A model generated the notes under the pieces. It saw only the letters and a program-made list of their open reading frames with translations, made no database searches and had not been told where the DNA came from. Made by a program: the position numbers and the translations under genes. DNA of 64,000 nucleotides from Oscillatoria sp. FACHB-1407 (lineage in GTDB: Bacteria > Cyanobacteriota > Cyanobacteriia > Elainellales > Elainellaceae), in NCBI RefSeq assembly GCF_014697545.1, contig NZ_JACJSA010000010.1, positions 124,001 to 188,000 of the forward strand. Direction: 5' to 3'. Every line of letters begins with the position of its first letter. Position 1 is the first letter of the stretch. Shown in pieces: positions 44,772 through 55,684 of the stretch.

Positions 44772-44880
44772 GGTGGTGTTCCAAACCTGTTGATAACCTC
44801 TGTAAGACCCCCTGTAGTCCCCCTTACCAAGGGGGACGGCGACAGCCGGGGGTTAGTAGCAACAGATCTGAAACACTACC
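44772..44880 (+). mobile_element. 109-bp MITE-like element, copy 2
   Basis: Identical over 109 bases to 1292-1400, with GGT(G/A)GTGTT terminal inverted repeats. Same orientation. It lies in the 359-base gap between RecQ and MsrA, downstream of both coding regions. Confidence 0.75.
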
Positions 44881-44967
44881 CAAAATCCCTCGCTTACAAA
44901 ATCGCCAAAAAATAGCAAGAGCGAGGAATTTTGCCGCTTAATAAGAGCTGAACTTTGTGGCTACAGA

Positions 44968-45621
44968 TTAAACCGCAGCAGAGGCAGGATAGCAAACCTT
45001 GGTACCACCTAGACCACAGTAGCCGTTGGGATTTTTAGCCAGATATTGCTGGTGATATGCTTCAGCGTAATAAAACTCTGGAGCATCCAGGATTTCAGTG
45101 GTGATCTTCCCGTATCCCTGAGCACTCAATGCTGACTGATAAGCATCCCGTGAGGCGATCGCCTGTTGCTTTTGCGCTTCAGAATAGGTGTAGATTCCAG
45201 ACCGATACTGTGTGCCAACGTCATTGCCCTGGCGCATTCCCTGAGTGGGATCATGGCTTTCCCAAAAGACCTTCAGCAGTTGCTCATAGCTGACTACTTT
45301 AGGGTCAAACGCCACGAGAACCACTTCATTGTGTCCTGTCATGCCAGTACACACTTCTTGATAGGTGGGGTTTGGAGTCACACCTGCCGCATAGCCTACC
45401 GCTGTGGTAAACACTCCCTCTTGCTGCCAAAACTTGCGCTCAGCACCCCAAAAACAGCCCAAACCAAACATCGCAACTTCTAAACCATCGGGAAAGGGTG
45501 GCTTTAGGGGATGACCATTGACAAAGTGAGCCGGGGGTACTGGCATTACCGTTGACCGCCCAGGAAGTGCCTCCTGGGGGGTGGGAAGAGATAACTTTTT
45601 GCCAAATCCAAAGATTGCCAT
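44968..45621 (-). CDS. msrA: peptide methionine sulfoxide reductase A
   Basis: 217 residues. Reduces methionine-S-sulfoxide in proteins. The catalytic motif [10 protein letters not shown] is near residue 54; [19 protein letters not shown] and GHNEVV follow, as does the C-terminal resolving region with [13 protein letters not shown], where the resolving Cys is expected. The 50 N-terminal residues before the motif ([23 protein letters not shown]...) are an extension common in cyanobacteria. Transcribed toward recQ on the minus strand; the cyclase gene starts upstream (stop 45736). Confidence 0.94.
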   Translation of the reverse strand: MAIFGFGKKLSLPTPQEALPGRSTVMPVPPAHFVNGHPLKPPFPDGLEVAMFGLGCFWGAERKFWQQEGVFTTAVGYAAGVTPNPTYQEVCTGMTGHNEVVLVAFDPKVVSYEQLLKVFWESHDPTQGMRQGNDVGTQYRSGIYTYSEAQKQQAIASRDAYQSALSAQGYGKITTEILDAPEFYYAEAYHQQYLAKNPNGYCGLGGTKVCYPASAAV

Positions 45622-45735
45622 GAGTTCCTATTGCGACTTTACTTCCCTCATCATAAAACGAAGTTTTAGATGGTGCAGGGTGGATACTACGGCAGACCAG
45701 TGTGGAAGCTACGCTGAGCTGCGATCGCCCCAGAG

Positions 45736-48528
45736 TTATTTCTCCGTCAGTGTCCAAACGCCATCATTCCACGTCTCGTCATCGGGTGGATGGGTGAGGT
45801 AATAGGTACACCGCTCCATGTGAAGTTTAGCCGCTTTGTCATCATTGTTTAGCTCATCCACAATGGTGGCAAACTCATTCAGGGCAAGTCTGAATTTGCG
45901 ATCGAGATAGTATGACCGACCTTTTTGATAGAGGTCAATGGTTCTCAGTTGGCGGTCATTCAGGGGGTCATCGGTCAGACCGATCAATTCGTAAATGCTA
46001 ACGGGTTTGTTCTTGCCTTTAACCCGAATGCAATCGAGTTCTCGTGCCCAGATGCGATCGGCGCAGGGTTGATAGGTAGTTTCGCTAATCACAATATCAG
46101 TGCCATAGAGTTTACTGGCTCCCTCTAAGCGAGAACCCAGGTTAACCCCATCACCAATCGATGTAAATTCGACCCGTTGCTTAGAACCAATATTGCCCGT
46201 GACCACGACATCAGAGTTAATTCCAATTCCAATTCTGATAATTGGCTGATCGCTCTCAATGCGTTTCTCGTTAAACTCCTCAAGCCGATGCCGCATGTCA
46301 ATCGCCGTTTTAACCGCTTGATAGGCGTGATCCTCAATCGGTAGAGGAGAACCAAAGACTGCCATGATGGCGTCTCCAATGTACTTATCGAGGGTGCCTT
46401 TGTTTTCAAAGACAGCTCCTACCATCGCCTCAAAGTATTCGTTGAGCATCTCCACGACTTCTTCGGCTTCCATCGTCTCGGTCAAGGTTGTGTAGCCCCG
46501 AATATCAGAGAACAGCACGGAGACTTCTCGGCGATCGCCTCCCAGCTTGACTTCACCGCCTTTGAGCACCTGTTCTGCAATTTCCTGGCTCATATAGCGA
46601 TACATAGTGCTCTTGAGCCGTTTTTCGTCACTGATGTCATCCATCACAACGAGTGCGCCCGAAACATTGTTGCTATCGGTTGCATCCGCAATGGTGTTAA
46701 TCGACAGGTTAATGCTGTGTTGTTCTTTTTTATTAGCGGTTTGCAGGGTTTGATCAGGGTAATATTCCTGTCGGTCTTTGTGGTCTTCGGCATTGATGAC
46801 CGAGTAGAAGTACTCGGAAAACTTACCTTTTTCAAGTTGGACCAGTTCTGTGACCAGTTGCCCTTCCAGGGGTTTGCTTTCATCTAAACCCAGCAGTTTT
46901 TTCGCACTTTCATTAGCGGCAATAATCTTGCCGTCTTTGTCGGTTGAGATGACCCCGTTGGAGAGCGATCGCAAAATGTCGCGTTGGGTCTGTTCCTGCT
47001 GTTTAACCGTTGCAAAGAGCTTGGCATTTTGCAGAGCAACCCCTGCTTGAATGTTGAATGCCTGCATGAACTCCAGGTCATTGCGGTTAAAACTAGCTCG
47101 CCAGCATTCGGGGGCTTCGGGATAATTCGCTGGATCGTAGGGCGGATGATCGCCTTGCTTGCGCTTGTTAATCAGTTGAGTCACTGCAATCAACTCATTA
47201 TCAGCGTTAAACACCGGCATACATAAGATGCTGCACGTCCGATACCCCGTTTTTTGATCCGTCTCTTTCGAGATCGCAGAGTTGGGATGATCGTACAAGT
47301 CAAAGGGAATTAGTAATGGCTCACCTGTCGTTGCCACCTGACCCGCAAAGCCAGCCGACATGGGAATGCGGTATTCCTTTAACTCATTATTAATGGGAAT
47401 CTTCGTCCATAACTCATGACTATCCCGATCCAGGAGCCACAAAGTACTGCGATCAGCTTGCATCAATTCCTTGGCTTCCTCCATCACCCTGCCCAGGGTT
47501 TCCTCTAGATCCAGGCTGCTCTGGCTCAGGGATTTAGTCGCCTTCATTAAAGCGGATGCGGCGCGTTGCTTTTGAGTTGCTTTATAGAATGAGCGAGAGG
47601 ATTCTAAAATCAGGCGGATAGAGGGAGCAAACTCTTCAAACAGTTGCTCATCATGGCTAGAAAATCCATCCATGTCGATCTTATCTTCCAAGGTCGCATG
47701 GGGATCATAGTTCAGCTTCAGCTTATTCAGCAGTTGCACCACTGCCACCAAGTCACCCTGCTCACCCAGCAGCGGCATAGCCAACATGGTGTAAGTGCGA
47801 TAGTGATTCTTTTTATCCGATTCTTGTGCGGTTTTAGAACGGGGATCGTTATAAAAATCGTAGGGAATGTTAACCACAGCTTTGGTGGTTGCAACTTCCC
47901 CCGCAATTCCAGCTGTTTTCGGGAACCGCAGCTCTAGATTGTTACCGTTTTCGTCTTTAGCAACAATCGACCACAGCTCATCCTTCTCTTCATCTAAAAG
48001 GAAAATAGTAGTGCGATCGGCGTTTAACAGTTCACCTGTTTTCAACGTAATCGATCGCAGCATTTCATCCAAAATGGCATCAAACCCTTGTGAACTCAAC
48101 ATGTCATCCAACATGGAGAGGGTCTGATTGACCACCTGAAGTTTCTGCTCAACATCCGTGACGACCTGTTTAAAGGTGTCTTGCGTGAGGGGGGCTAAAA
48201 AGCTTGAGAATGACCCGCGAGTAGTTGCCAGAGCACCTGTAGGAGGTGCATTCAGGTCAGCATCAGAAAGGGCGATCGCCCCTTCAGCTGGAGTCATCGG
48301 TTCTGCAAGCGAGTTGTATTCTTCTACCTTCTCAACCTGGGCAATAACATCAATGACATCAGCCATGCCAGAGGAGTCCGTATCCATGCGACGGGGATGC
48401 ATATCTACTACCGTTGAATCTGGAGGGGCTACCTCAACTGGGTTAACACTAGCTGCTGGATTGGATTCAGCAGTGGAAATACGATCATCGGAGGAGGGCG
48501 AATTGGGTAGATGCGGCGAAGCTGTCAT
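45736..48528 (-). CDS. adenylate cyclase with two GAF domains and a PAS domain
   Basis: 930 residues. Class III cyclase; cytoplasmic. The N-terminal 110 residues are Pro/Ser/Asp rich. Two GAF domains (about 165-320 and 345-510, with ADRTTIFLLDEEKDELW and ADRSTLWLLDRDSHELW), then a PAS (about 530-640), then the cyclase domain (about 665-850). Metal aspartates are in FSDIRGYTTL and YIGDAIMAVFG; the adenine Lys in LDKYIGD; transition-state Asn/Arg in GDGVNLGSRLEG. The tail contains a short TPR-like helix pair. The residue pattern favours adenylate over guanylate. GAF domains of related cyanobacterial cyclases bind cAMP/cGMP. Confidence 0.93.
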   Translation of the reverse strand: MTASPHLPNSPSSDDRISTAESNPAASVNPVEVAPPDSTVVDMHPRRMDTDSSGMADVIDVIAQVEKVEEYNSLAEPMTPAEGAIALSDADLNAPPTGALATTRGSFSSFLAPLTQDTFKQVVTDVEQKLQVVNQTLSMLDDMLSSQGFDAILDEMLRSITLKTGELLNADRTTIFLLDEEKDELWSIVAKDENGNNLELRFPKTAGIAGEVATTKAVVNIPYDFYNDPRSKTAQESDKKNHYRTYTMLAMPLLGEQGDLVAVVQLLNKLKLNYDPHATLEDKIDMDGFSSHDEQLFEEFAPSIRLILESSRSFYKATQKQRAASALMKATKSLSQSSLDLEETLGRVMEEAKELMQADRSTLWLLDRDSHELWTKIPINNELKEYRIPMSAGFAGQVATTGEPLLIPFDLYDHPNSAISKETDQKTGYRTCSILCMPVFNADNELIAVTQLINKRKQGDHPPYDPANYPEAPECWRASFNRNDLEFMQAFNIQAGVALQNAKLFATVKQQEQTQRDILRSLSNGVISTDKDGKIIAANESAKKLLGLDESKPLEGQLVTELVQLEKGKFSEYFYSVINAEDHKDRQEYYPDQTLQTANKKEQHSINLSINTIADATDSNNVSGALVVMDDISDEKRLKSTMYRYMSQEIAEQVLKGGEVKLGGDRREVSVLFSDIRGYTTLTETMEAEEVVEMLNEYFEAMVGAVFENKGTLDKYIGDAIMAVFGSPLPIEDHAYQAVKTAIDMRHRLEEFNEKRIESDQPIIRIGIGINSDVVVTGNIGSKQRVEFTSIGDGVNLGSRLEGASKLYGTDIVISETTYQPCADRIWARELDCIRVKGKNKPVSIYELIGLTDDPLNDRQLRTIDLYQKGRSYYLDRKFRLALNEFATIVDELNNDDKAAKLHMERCTYYLTHPPDDETWNDGVWTLTEK

Positions 48529-48795
48529 AGGTATTGCTAACGCTTATCAACGAGAAGCTTCAGATAACTTAACTCAAACTCAGCCTCACTCCACAGAAAT
48601 ACTAACGAATTATCGGAACCATTTATGCTTCGAGATTACCCAAAGTGCTCACAAAATAGCGCGTTTATTGTGTATTTCCAGTACCACTGCTGAGAGCAAA
48701 ATCTGAAAAGCCAATACCCCTTGTGATAGAGGCATTGCTACCTACGACTGTATCTGTTTGCTCTCGATTCAACAAGCGGTAACCGATACAAAAAT

Positions 48796-48862
48796 GGGGG
48801 TGATGGAGTAGAGGGGTGATGGGGTAGAGGAGTGATAGAGACTCCCCTACTCCATCACCCCC
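48796..48862. terminator. 15-bp inverted repeat downstream of sqdX
   Basis: GGGGGTGATGGAGTA and its complement TACTCCATCACCCCC, 37 bases apart, lie 38 bases past the sqdX stop. It is embedded in a simple G/A-rich then C/T-rich region, so it may be a terminator or a by-product of low complexity. Confidence 0.45.
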
Positions 48863-48900
48863 TTACTCCCCTACTTCCCCACTCCCTTACTCCACTACTT

Positions 48901-50034
48901 CTAAGCCGCAGTTGGCATCACTTGAGAGGACAGAACGTCCTGATAGAAATGTTGTAACTGTCGCGTGGCGGCTGCCCATCCCCAGCGTTCTGCTTCTTGA
49001 CGAGCATTTTGGCGGAGACTGTCTCGCACTTGAGTATTGGCTAAAAGACGTTGGGTAGCGGCGATCGCCCCTTCTTCATCCTCTGGGTCAAACAAATAGC
49101 CGTTCACACCATCCGTCACAATATCAGGAATACCCCCCGCATTAGCCGCAATCACGGGGCATCCTGCCGCCATTGCCTCTAACAACACCAGACCCAGGGT
49201 TTCGGTGCGCGAGGGGAAAATGAAGGCATCAGCGGATGCGAAGGCAGATGCTAAGTCTTGACCCGTCAGATAGCCCACAAAATAGGTCGAGGTGCCAGCG
49301 AAGTGCGCCTCCAATTCTTGTCGGTAGGGACCATCACCCACCAGTGCCAATCGAGCATCTGGAACAGCTTGCAACACAGGCTTGATGCGATCGATTTCTT
49401 TCTCGGCAGAGAGCCGCCCCACATACAACAACAGAGGGCTTTCAGGATTACCCTGAGAGAGGCGCGATCGCATCTCCTGGCTTGCTAAGCTGGGATGAAA
49501 TAACTCTGTATCAACCCCTTTCTGCCACACTTCAACCCGCTCAATGCCATGTTCCGTCAAAGCATCTTGCATCGCAGTTGAGGTACAGAGGTTGAGCTGT
49601 GCCTGGTTATGCATGGCTTTGAGCAGTTCCCACAGAACCCCCTCTAACATGCCCAAGCCATAGTGCTCCAGATATTTAGGCAAGTGCGTATGATAGGAGG
49701 CAACGAGCGGAACTCCCAGAGATTTGGCATAGTATAGCCCGCCTACCCCCAGCACTGCCGGATTCACAATATGAATCAGATCGGGTTGGAAATCAGTCAG
49801 GGTTTGACGAATGGAAGGGCGAGGCAGAGCCAGCTTTAACTCTGGATAGAGCGGTAAAGGAAATCCAGGCACCCCAAGAATTTTTGCGCCTTTGTACTCG
49901 CGCAAGCCCCCATCTGGAGAAACAACTAAAACCTGATTTCCCATCCGTTGTAAATGGTCAACGGTGTGACTTAGCCGTGTCACAATGCCGTCAACCTTGG
50001 GCAAGAAGGTTTCGGTAAATAGGGCAATTCTCAT
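48901..50034 (-). CDS. sqdX: sulfoquinovosyltransferase (SqdX-like, GT4)
   Basis: 377 residues. Transfers sulfoquinovose from UDP-sulfoquinovose to diacylglycerol, the last step of sulfolipid (SQDG) synthesis at the thylakoid membrane. N-terminal motif MRIALFTETFLPKVDGIVTRLSHTV, then HIVNPAVLGVGGLYYAKSLGVPLVASYHTHLPKYLEHYG; donor domain with YVGRLSAEKEID and the E-x7-E in SRTETLGLVLLEAMAAGCPVIA. SqdX identity is supported by the adjacent sqdB, 316 bases upstream with a TATAGC element between. Confidence 0.93.
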   Translation of the reverse strand: MRIALFTETFLPKVDGIVTRLSHTVDHLQRMGNQVLVVSPDGGLREYKGAKILGVPGFPLPLYPELKLALPRPSIRQTLTDFQPDLIHIVNPAVLGVGGLYYAKSLGVPLVASYHTHLPKYLEHYGLGMLEGVLWELLKAMHNQAQLNLCTSTAMQDALTEHGIERVEVWQKGVDTELFHPSLASQEMRSRLSQGNPESPLLLYVGRLSAEKEIDRIKPVLQAVPDARLALVGDGPYRQELEAHFAGTSTYFVGYLTGQDLASAFASADAFIFPSRTETLGLVLLEAMAAGCPVIAANAGGIPDIVTDGVNGYLFDPEDEEGAIAATQRLLANTQVRDSLRQNARQEAERWGWAAATRQLQHFYQDVLSSQVMPTAA

Positions 50035-50110
50035 AAGGGGGACATCAGAAGAAGTGGAATAAGCGATTAAGGTAAACGAACGCGAACGCCAGACCTGAAA
50101 TCGAGGATTT

Positions 50111-50215
50111 TATAACCGTAACCACAGTCGATAGGGTGGAGGCGAGTCAGGAAGCTTTCCTAGCATCCGGGTTTGAGCCATTGCCTTTGCCTCAGGCTTT
50201 CTGACCAAAGCTATA
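50111..50215 (+). mobile_element. TATAGC-ended 105-bp element, copy D
   Basis: TATAACCGTAACCACA ... CAAAGCTATA, otherwise like 12558-12662 (GGAGGCGAGTCAGGAAGCTT). It lies between sqdB and sqdX, so if the two genes share an mRNA the element would be in the transcript. Confidence 0.8.
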
Positions 50216-50350
50216 TCAAGAAACATTAATAGCAGTGTCAGCAGAGTACTGGCTTGGCTGCAAATTATCAGCAAAGCTTCAGTTGGTCAGACAAGGGGCT
50301 AAAGCCCCTTGTTCCGAGGAAAGTGACCTTGAACAGGTGAAGCCCCTGGC

Positions 50351-51532
<1,182 letters not shown>

Positions 51533-51713
51533 CTAAATCTACCAGGTTTGGTGACTCCCTAGCGCATTCGGGATAAATTCTTCTGGGAAAAACAGGAGCA
51601 ATGGTTGTGGCTGGTAGATCTTGCGTGTGTTTTCTACAGCCTAATGCTTAAAAGCAGGTTAAGGAATAAGCCGATAGATAGTGATTTTGATTTCACCTTT
51701 GATCCCTGATTGC

Positions 51714-54188
51714 TCATCCTCTTCCTTCAAACCCCGTTAACACACCGTAGATTGCCCAGATTGCCATCGCTCGCAGGTAATGACTGGCGCGAAAGGTGCC
51801 AAAGGCGGTGATGGCTTCAGGCGTACGAAACTGCAACCCATTCTGATAAATTTGGTGAACCACAGCCTCGGTGAGTTGAAAGGCTTCATCGCGCATCCCG
51901 ACCTGGAGCAGGAAGGCAGCGATACCGAAGTTAATGCCCGTCCAGATCTCCAACGGATGGGTGTCATTCGGATTTAAGGGAGAGCCATCCAACCGGACTC
52001 CATTTGCCGCGCCCAACCAAACATGGGCGGTTGGGGAGGTTGTCGCCTTTTGGCGGGCGATGAACTGGTTAAAGTTGACGAAACAGGAGTCGTACACCGT
52101 TTTTAGGGCAATGCGATCGCACCCTTCTGGCACCACATCCGGCAGCTTCAGCAAGCGGGCATAGAACTGACCGCAGAGTTGGTCTGCCATCACCACATCC
52201 GAACCACTGCCGCTATCGAGTTGGTAGTATTGCCCGTTCCACAAGGTCTTGTGATAGACAGAACGCGATTGGATGAGCCACTGCTCAAAGGTCGTTATGG
52301 TTGCAGTCAGGGAGGGTTCCAGGTCAACCGTTGCCTGGGTTTCCAGATGACGAGCAATGGCGATCGCTGCCTCTAGAGCCGCAATCCACAAGCCGCCACA
52401 ATAGGCACTGATGCCCTGGAGTCGCCAGTCATCAAAGGTCTGATCCGGTGCGCCAGAGTTTTCGGGGATGCCATCGCCATCCAGGTCAAACGTCTTGAGG
52501 TAATGCAAGGTAGCAGCGATCGCTGACCAACACTCCTGCAAAAATGAAGTATCGGTGCTACCCGTTAAGACAAAATCGCGATAGACCTGCAACACAAAAT
52601 CAGAGCCTAAGTCTTTCCAGAGGTTGCAGTCCTGATAACTGGTGTAGTTGGTCTTTTCCCAGACGTGCTCATTGGGTGCACCGAGGTCGTGGGGGGTCGC
52701 GTCGAGGGCTTTGCGGAGAGCCAGGGGGCTTTCGACTCCCTGTGTGAAGTAGTAACCAATCAGACGAGTGCGAGTGTCTGCGGTGGGAATGGCTCTGGCA
52801 AAGGCGCGGAGCACCGCCTTATCCAATTCAGGAAACAGCATCAACAGCCCAAACGAGCCATAGAGCCGCACATCCAGGCTTTCGTACCAGCGATAGTCAA
52901 TACACTCCAACACGGCGAACTGACCAACCGGATCGAGTTCTGTCGCAGCAGACCAGAGCGTACCGCCATCCGTCAGGTCATACAACTCATTGAACAGTGC
53001 CATCTTGAACCAGTCTGGCAAATCCTCTCGACTCAGAATCGGAGCTTGCCAGGTCTGGATCTGCTGTTGCCACGCTTGATAGTTTTCCAGAGCCGTGCGA
53101 GCGATCGCCCAGGCGTTGCGTCCCGTCCGTCCAAAAAAATCGGTGTAGCGGCGAAAATAGTTGATGCCCTCAGCGAACTCGGTTACAGGCAGATCCCAAC
53201 TCAGAACCACGGGAATCTGGCGGGTTTCCCCCGGAGCCAGGGTAAAGCGAATGGCAATCGCCGCTCCAACCTGATCACTGTCTGCCGCAGTTGGATCGTT
53301 ACAGTTCGGCAGGGAACCGTCTGCGGCGAAGGTTTCCCAGATTTCTGCTCCATCCCCAAGCGGATTCCAGCGAGTGTGATAAAACACCGCGTCAGCAGAA
53401 GAGTGTGCCAGAGCGATCGCCCACTGTCCTTCTCCTTCCATCGGCGTTTCAGACTGTCCCACCCGATCTAAAACACAGCCTGCAATGCCTGCTTCCGTGA
53501 CCCACTGGTTAAAGTTGCCCTGACTCTCTCCCAACCGGGGTTGATACTCATAGACGGGGCTACCATCATCGCGCACCTTGACCTCTGGCGATTTCAGCGC
53601 ATTGGTGAACCAACCCACCATATTCTGCCAGGTCAGCAAAATGCTTAGAGTGATAGGGCGATCGCTGGGGTTATGTGCCGTCCAGACAAACACCGCTACG
53701 GGGTAGCTCGTTTCCTGATAGTTATGCGCCCAGATCGGTGAAAACTGCTCACAGGTCAGCGATGCCTCAAAGGCGTTGCGGTAGGCAAACCAACTGCGGG
53801 GATACAAAGCGTAATAGGTTCCCGTCTCAGAGCCATTTACCTCTGCGGGGTACCACTGCCACGAGTTTAAGCTGCCATCTTCAGGGGCTTCTGTGCACAG
53901 GGCATAGGCACGAGCAGACTGCCCCTCCGCCTGTTCAAACACACTGAACTGACACGCTGGCATAGATTGAAACAGGTGCTCTCCTCCGTCGATGTGCCAG
54001 AGGTTAAAGTCACCCCGGTGCGATCGCCCCAGGCAACCTGCACCAAAACCACCCAGCGGCGCACCATGCCAGGGACCATCATCTAAATTGCTGGCATACC
54101 GAACCGTATAGGGATGGCTCCAACCTAGACCAATAGAGCGTTTCCAGGCACAAGAGGGAATGTTGGGAAGAGAGGGTTGTTTTGTCAT
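51714..54188 (-). CDS. GH116 family glycosidase (GBA2-like)
   Basis: 824 residues. Glycoside hydrolase family 116 (bacterial beta-glucosidase/beta-xylosidase, related to human non-lysosomal glucosylceramidase). N-terminal domain: APLGGFGAGCLGRSHRGDFNLWHIDGG. Catalytic (alpha/alpha)6 barrel: nucleophile Glu expected in DYRWYESLDVRLYGSFGL near residue 428 and acid/base Asp in GAPDQTFDDWRLQGISAYCGG near 580. No signal peptide is evident, so it is probably cytoplasmic. It lies 212 bases from sqdB on the same strand. The likely substrate is a beta-glucoside or steryl/ceramide-type glycolipid; a glycolipid connection to sqdB is only suggestive. Confidence 0.92.
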   Translation of the reverse strand: MTKQPSLPNIPSCAWKRSIGLGWSHPYTVRYASNLDDGPWHGAPLGGFGAGCLGRSHRGDFNLWHIDGGEHLFQSMPACQFSVFEQAEGQSARAYALCTEAPEDGSLNSWQWYPAEVNGSETGTYYALYPRSWFAYRNAFEASLTCEQFSPIWAHNYQETSYPVAVFVWTAHNPSDRPITLSILLTWQNMVGWFTNALKSPEVKVRDDGSPVYEYQPRLGESQGNFNQWVTEAGIAGCVLDRVGQSETPMEGEGQWAIALAHSSADAVFYHTRWNPLGDGAEIWETFAADGSLPNCNDPTAADSDQVGAAIAIRFTLAPGETRQIPVVLSWDLPVTEFAEGINYFRRYTDFFGRTGRNAWAIARTALENYQAWQQQIQTWQAPILSREDLPDWFKMALFNELYDLTDGGTLWSAATELDPVGQFAVLECIDYRWYESLDVRLYGSFGLLMLFPELDKAVLRAFARAIPTADTRTRLIGYYFTQGVESPLALRKALDATPHDLGAPNEHVWEKTNYTSYQDCNLWKDLGSDFVLQVYRDFVLTGSTDTSFLQECWSAIAATLHYLKTFDLDGDGIPENSGAPDQTFDDWRLQGISAYCGGLWIAALEAAIAIARHLETQATVDLEPSLTATITTFEQWLIQSRSVYHKTLWNGQYYQLDSGSGSDVVMADQLCGQFYARLLKLPDVVPEGCDRIALKTVYDSCFVNFNQFIARQKATTSPTAHVWLGAANGVRLDGSPLNPNDTHPLEIWTGINFGIAAFLLQVGMRDEAFQLTEAVVHQIYQNGLQFRTPEAITAFGTFRASHYLRAMAIWAIYGVLTGFEGRG

Positions 54189-54414
54189 CCCCCGATTTTA
54201 CAGGTTAACTTTTGCAAATCTTGAGCGAATCGGAATATTGTAGTGTGAAGTTTAAGACCTCAGCACTCAGCACTTTACTACTGCGGTTTCAACTGCAAAA
54301 TCCTTATCCCGAATTCACACTAATCTACGGTATGCCCATCGGGTTTTGTGACATTTTTGGGCGACTCTGTTAAAATCCTCTTAGTTGTAGTTCTCTGTAT
54401 CCCCCACTCCAACC

Positions 54415-54957
54415 ATGAGCGTTCGTTCTTCTTCCCATCCAGTTGAGTTAGATGAAATTCGCTTAGAGCCTGAAACAGAGCCAATGTTCTACTACTTTGC
54501 TTATGGCTCCTGTATGTGTCCAGTGGATTTGAAGCGATCGCTGGGGGAACACACGCATTCTTATGTCATTGGTGCCGCAACTCTCAAGGGCTATCGCTTG
54601 GGATTCTTTCGTCGCTCTCAACGGCGCAACTGTGGGGTGCTCGATATTGTGAAAGACCCAACTGCCACTGTAGAAGGGGTGCTCTATCGGTTGCCGCTGC
54701 GGTTGAGCGATCGCCTGGATGAACGTGAAGAAGGCTATTGCCATGAAACGATTACCGTTCACCATCAGGGACAGGTTTTTCGCAATGTGCAGACTTACAC
54801 AGTGATTGAGAAATTGACCCAGGAACATGCCCCCAACGATTGGTACTCCGGTGTTGTCTTGCGAGGGGCTATCACCTGCGGCTTACCCGAACAATATTGC
54901 TGGAAGCTGTTTCACCACATGCAACAACTGCAACAGGGGACCCTGAATGCCGCTTAA
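54415..54957 (+). CDS. gamma-glutamylcyclotransferase-like (GGCT/AIG2 fold) protein
   Basis: 180 residues; the family core starts near residue 24 (MFYYFAYGSCMCP), and another start at 54484 is possible. GGCT-fold proteins have a YGS(N/C) loop that binds the substrate, as here, and a catalytic Glu, here likely in LDEREEGYCHE near residue 105. VYD-like strings GVLDIVKDPTATVEGVLYRLP fit the family. The exact substrate (gamma-glutamyl peptides or other) is unknown. Divergent from GH116 by 226 bases; the following gene converges. Confidence 0.85.
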   Translation: MSVRSSSHPVELDEIRLEPETEPMFYYFAYGSCMCPVDLKRSLGEHTHSYVIGAATLKGYRLGFFRRSQRRNCGVLDIVKDPTATVEGVLYRLPLRLSDRLDEREEGYCHETITVHHQGQVFRNVQTYTVIEKLTQEHAPNDWYSGVVLRGAITCGLPEQYCWKLFHHMQQLQQGTLNAA

Positions 54958-55075
54958 GCCGATTGAATCATGCCACAAATGTTTATAGGGAGCTGGCAGT
55001 GCCAACTCCCTTATTTAATCCTTTTTAATTCTGATTAATTCTGATCGCTGACACAGCTTTTCAAGTCGGTACTGC

Positions 55076-55387
55076 TTATGTAACTGCCGATAGCTCATCC
55101 ACGACTCGCATTCTGCCTCGATAGATTGTCCACAGAATGCGATCGAGGACAGTTCGTTCGTCGTCGCTCAATGATTCTTCCAAAATAGCTGCCATTAACC
55201 CATAGCGATCCGCCAGCGTAATGTCGCCAGACATCGCGACTTGAGCGTAGAGGTCAAACAGAGCAGATGGGAGGAGCCTGAGTTGTAAGCACATATCGAC
55301 CGTTAAACAACAATTGCAAAGTGAACGACTTGGGGAACTCCAATGCTCATAATCATCCCCCTTGCCAGGAATTGCTGAAGTGATCAA
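55076..55387 (-). CDS. small cyanobacterial regulatory-like protein, unknown
   Basis: 103 residues from the ATG at 55387; a shorter start at the internal MCLQLRLLPSALF is equally plausible. Its C-terminal 60 residues LPSALFDLYAQVAMSGDITLADRYGLMAAILEESLSDDERTVLDRILWTIYRGRMRVVDEL form a helical pattern that I recognise as recurring in cyanobacteria, but its role is not known to me. The N-terminal portion has Cys in LCNCCLTVDMC. Divergent from the gene at 55685/55717, with a GTGA-N6-TCAC palindrome between. Confidence 0.75.
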   Translation of the reverse strand: MITSAIPGKGDDYEHWSSPSRSLCNCCLTVDMCLQLRLLPSALFDLYAQVAMSGDITLADRYGLMAAILEESLSDDERTVLDRILWTIYRGRMRVVDELSAVT

Positions 55388-55466
55388 GTGCCCCTGAAAT
55401 AGGTGATTGTGCTCAATAGGTTTAGTGATTGATCTCGCTGTTCATGTGTGACTCAAAACGGGTTTA

Positions 55467-55486
55467 AAAGTGATCCAAATCACTTT
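55467..55486. promoter_or_regulatory. GTGA-N6-TCAC palindrome (CRP-like site) or terminator hairpin
   Basis: AAAGTGATCCAAATCACTTT, perfectly symmetric, followed on the plus strand by T's. The core GTGA-N6-TCAC matches the CRP/SyCRP1 consensus, and the position is about 80 bases upstream of the minus-strand 55387 gene. The T-run after the hairpin also resembles a terminator. The first reading is favoured because no plus-strand gene ends just upstream. Confidence 0.5.
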
Positions 55487-55684
55487 TTTTGAGTCAGAGT
55501 TTTTTAAGATATCACCTCAAAAACATACCTAACAAGGATTTCAGTTCTTTATAAAGTATCTGTGAAGCTTTGAAATTTAAGGCTGACTTTGAGGGGAGTT
55601 CGATAAGCTGTTAGTAGTCGATCATTGCTGTTTGACTTCTCCCTAGATTGCCCTCCACAGGGCTGTTCTTGAGGAGCAATAGTA

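Noticed and set aside
52665-53471. 268-codon plus-strand reading frame
   Set aside because: It is antisense to the GH116 gene, which has clear family motifs; the opposite frame is compositional.
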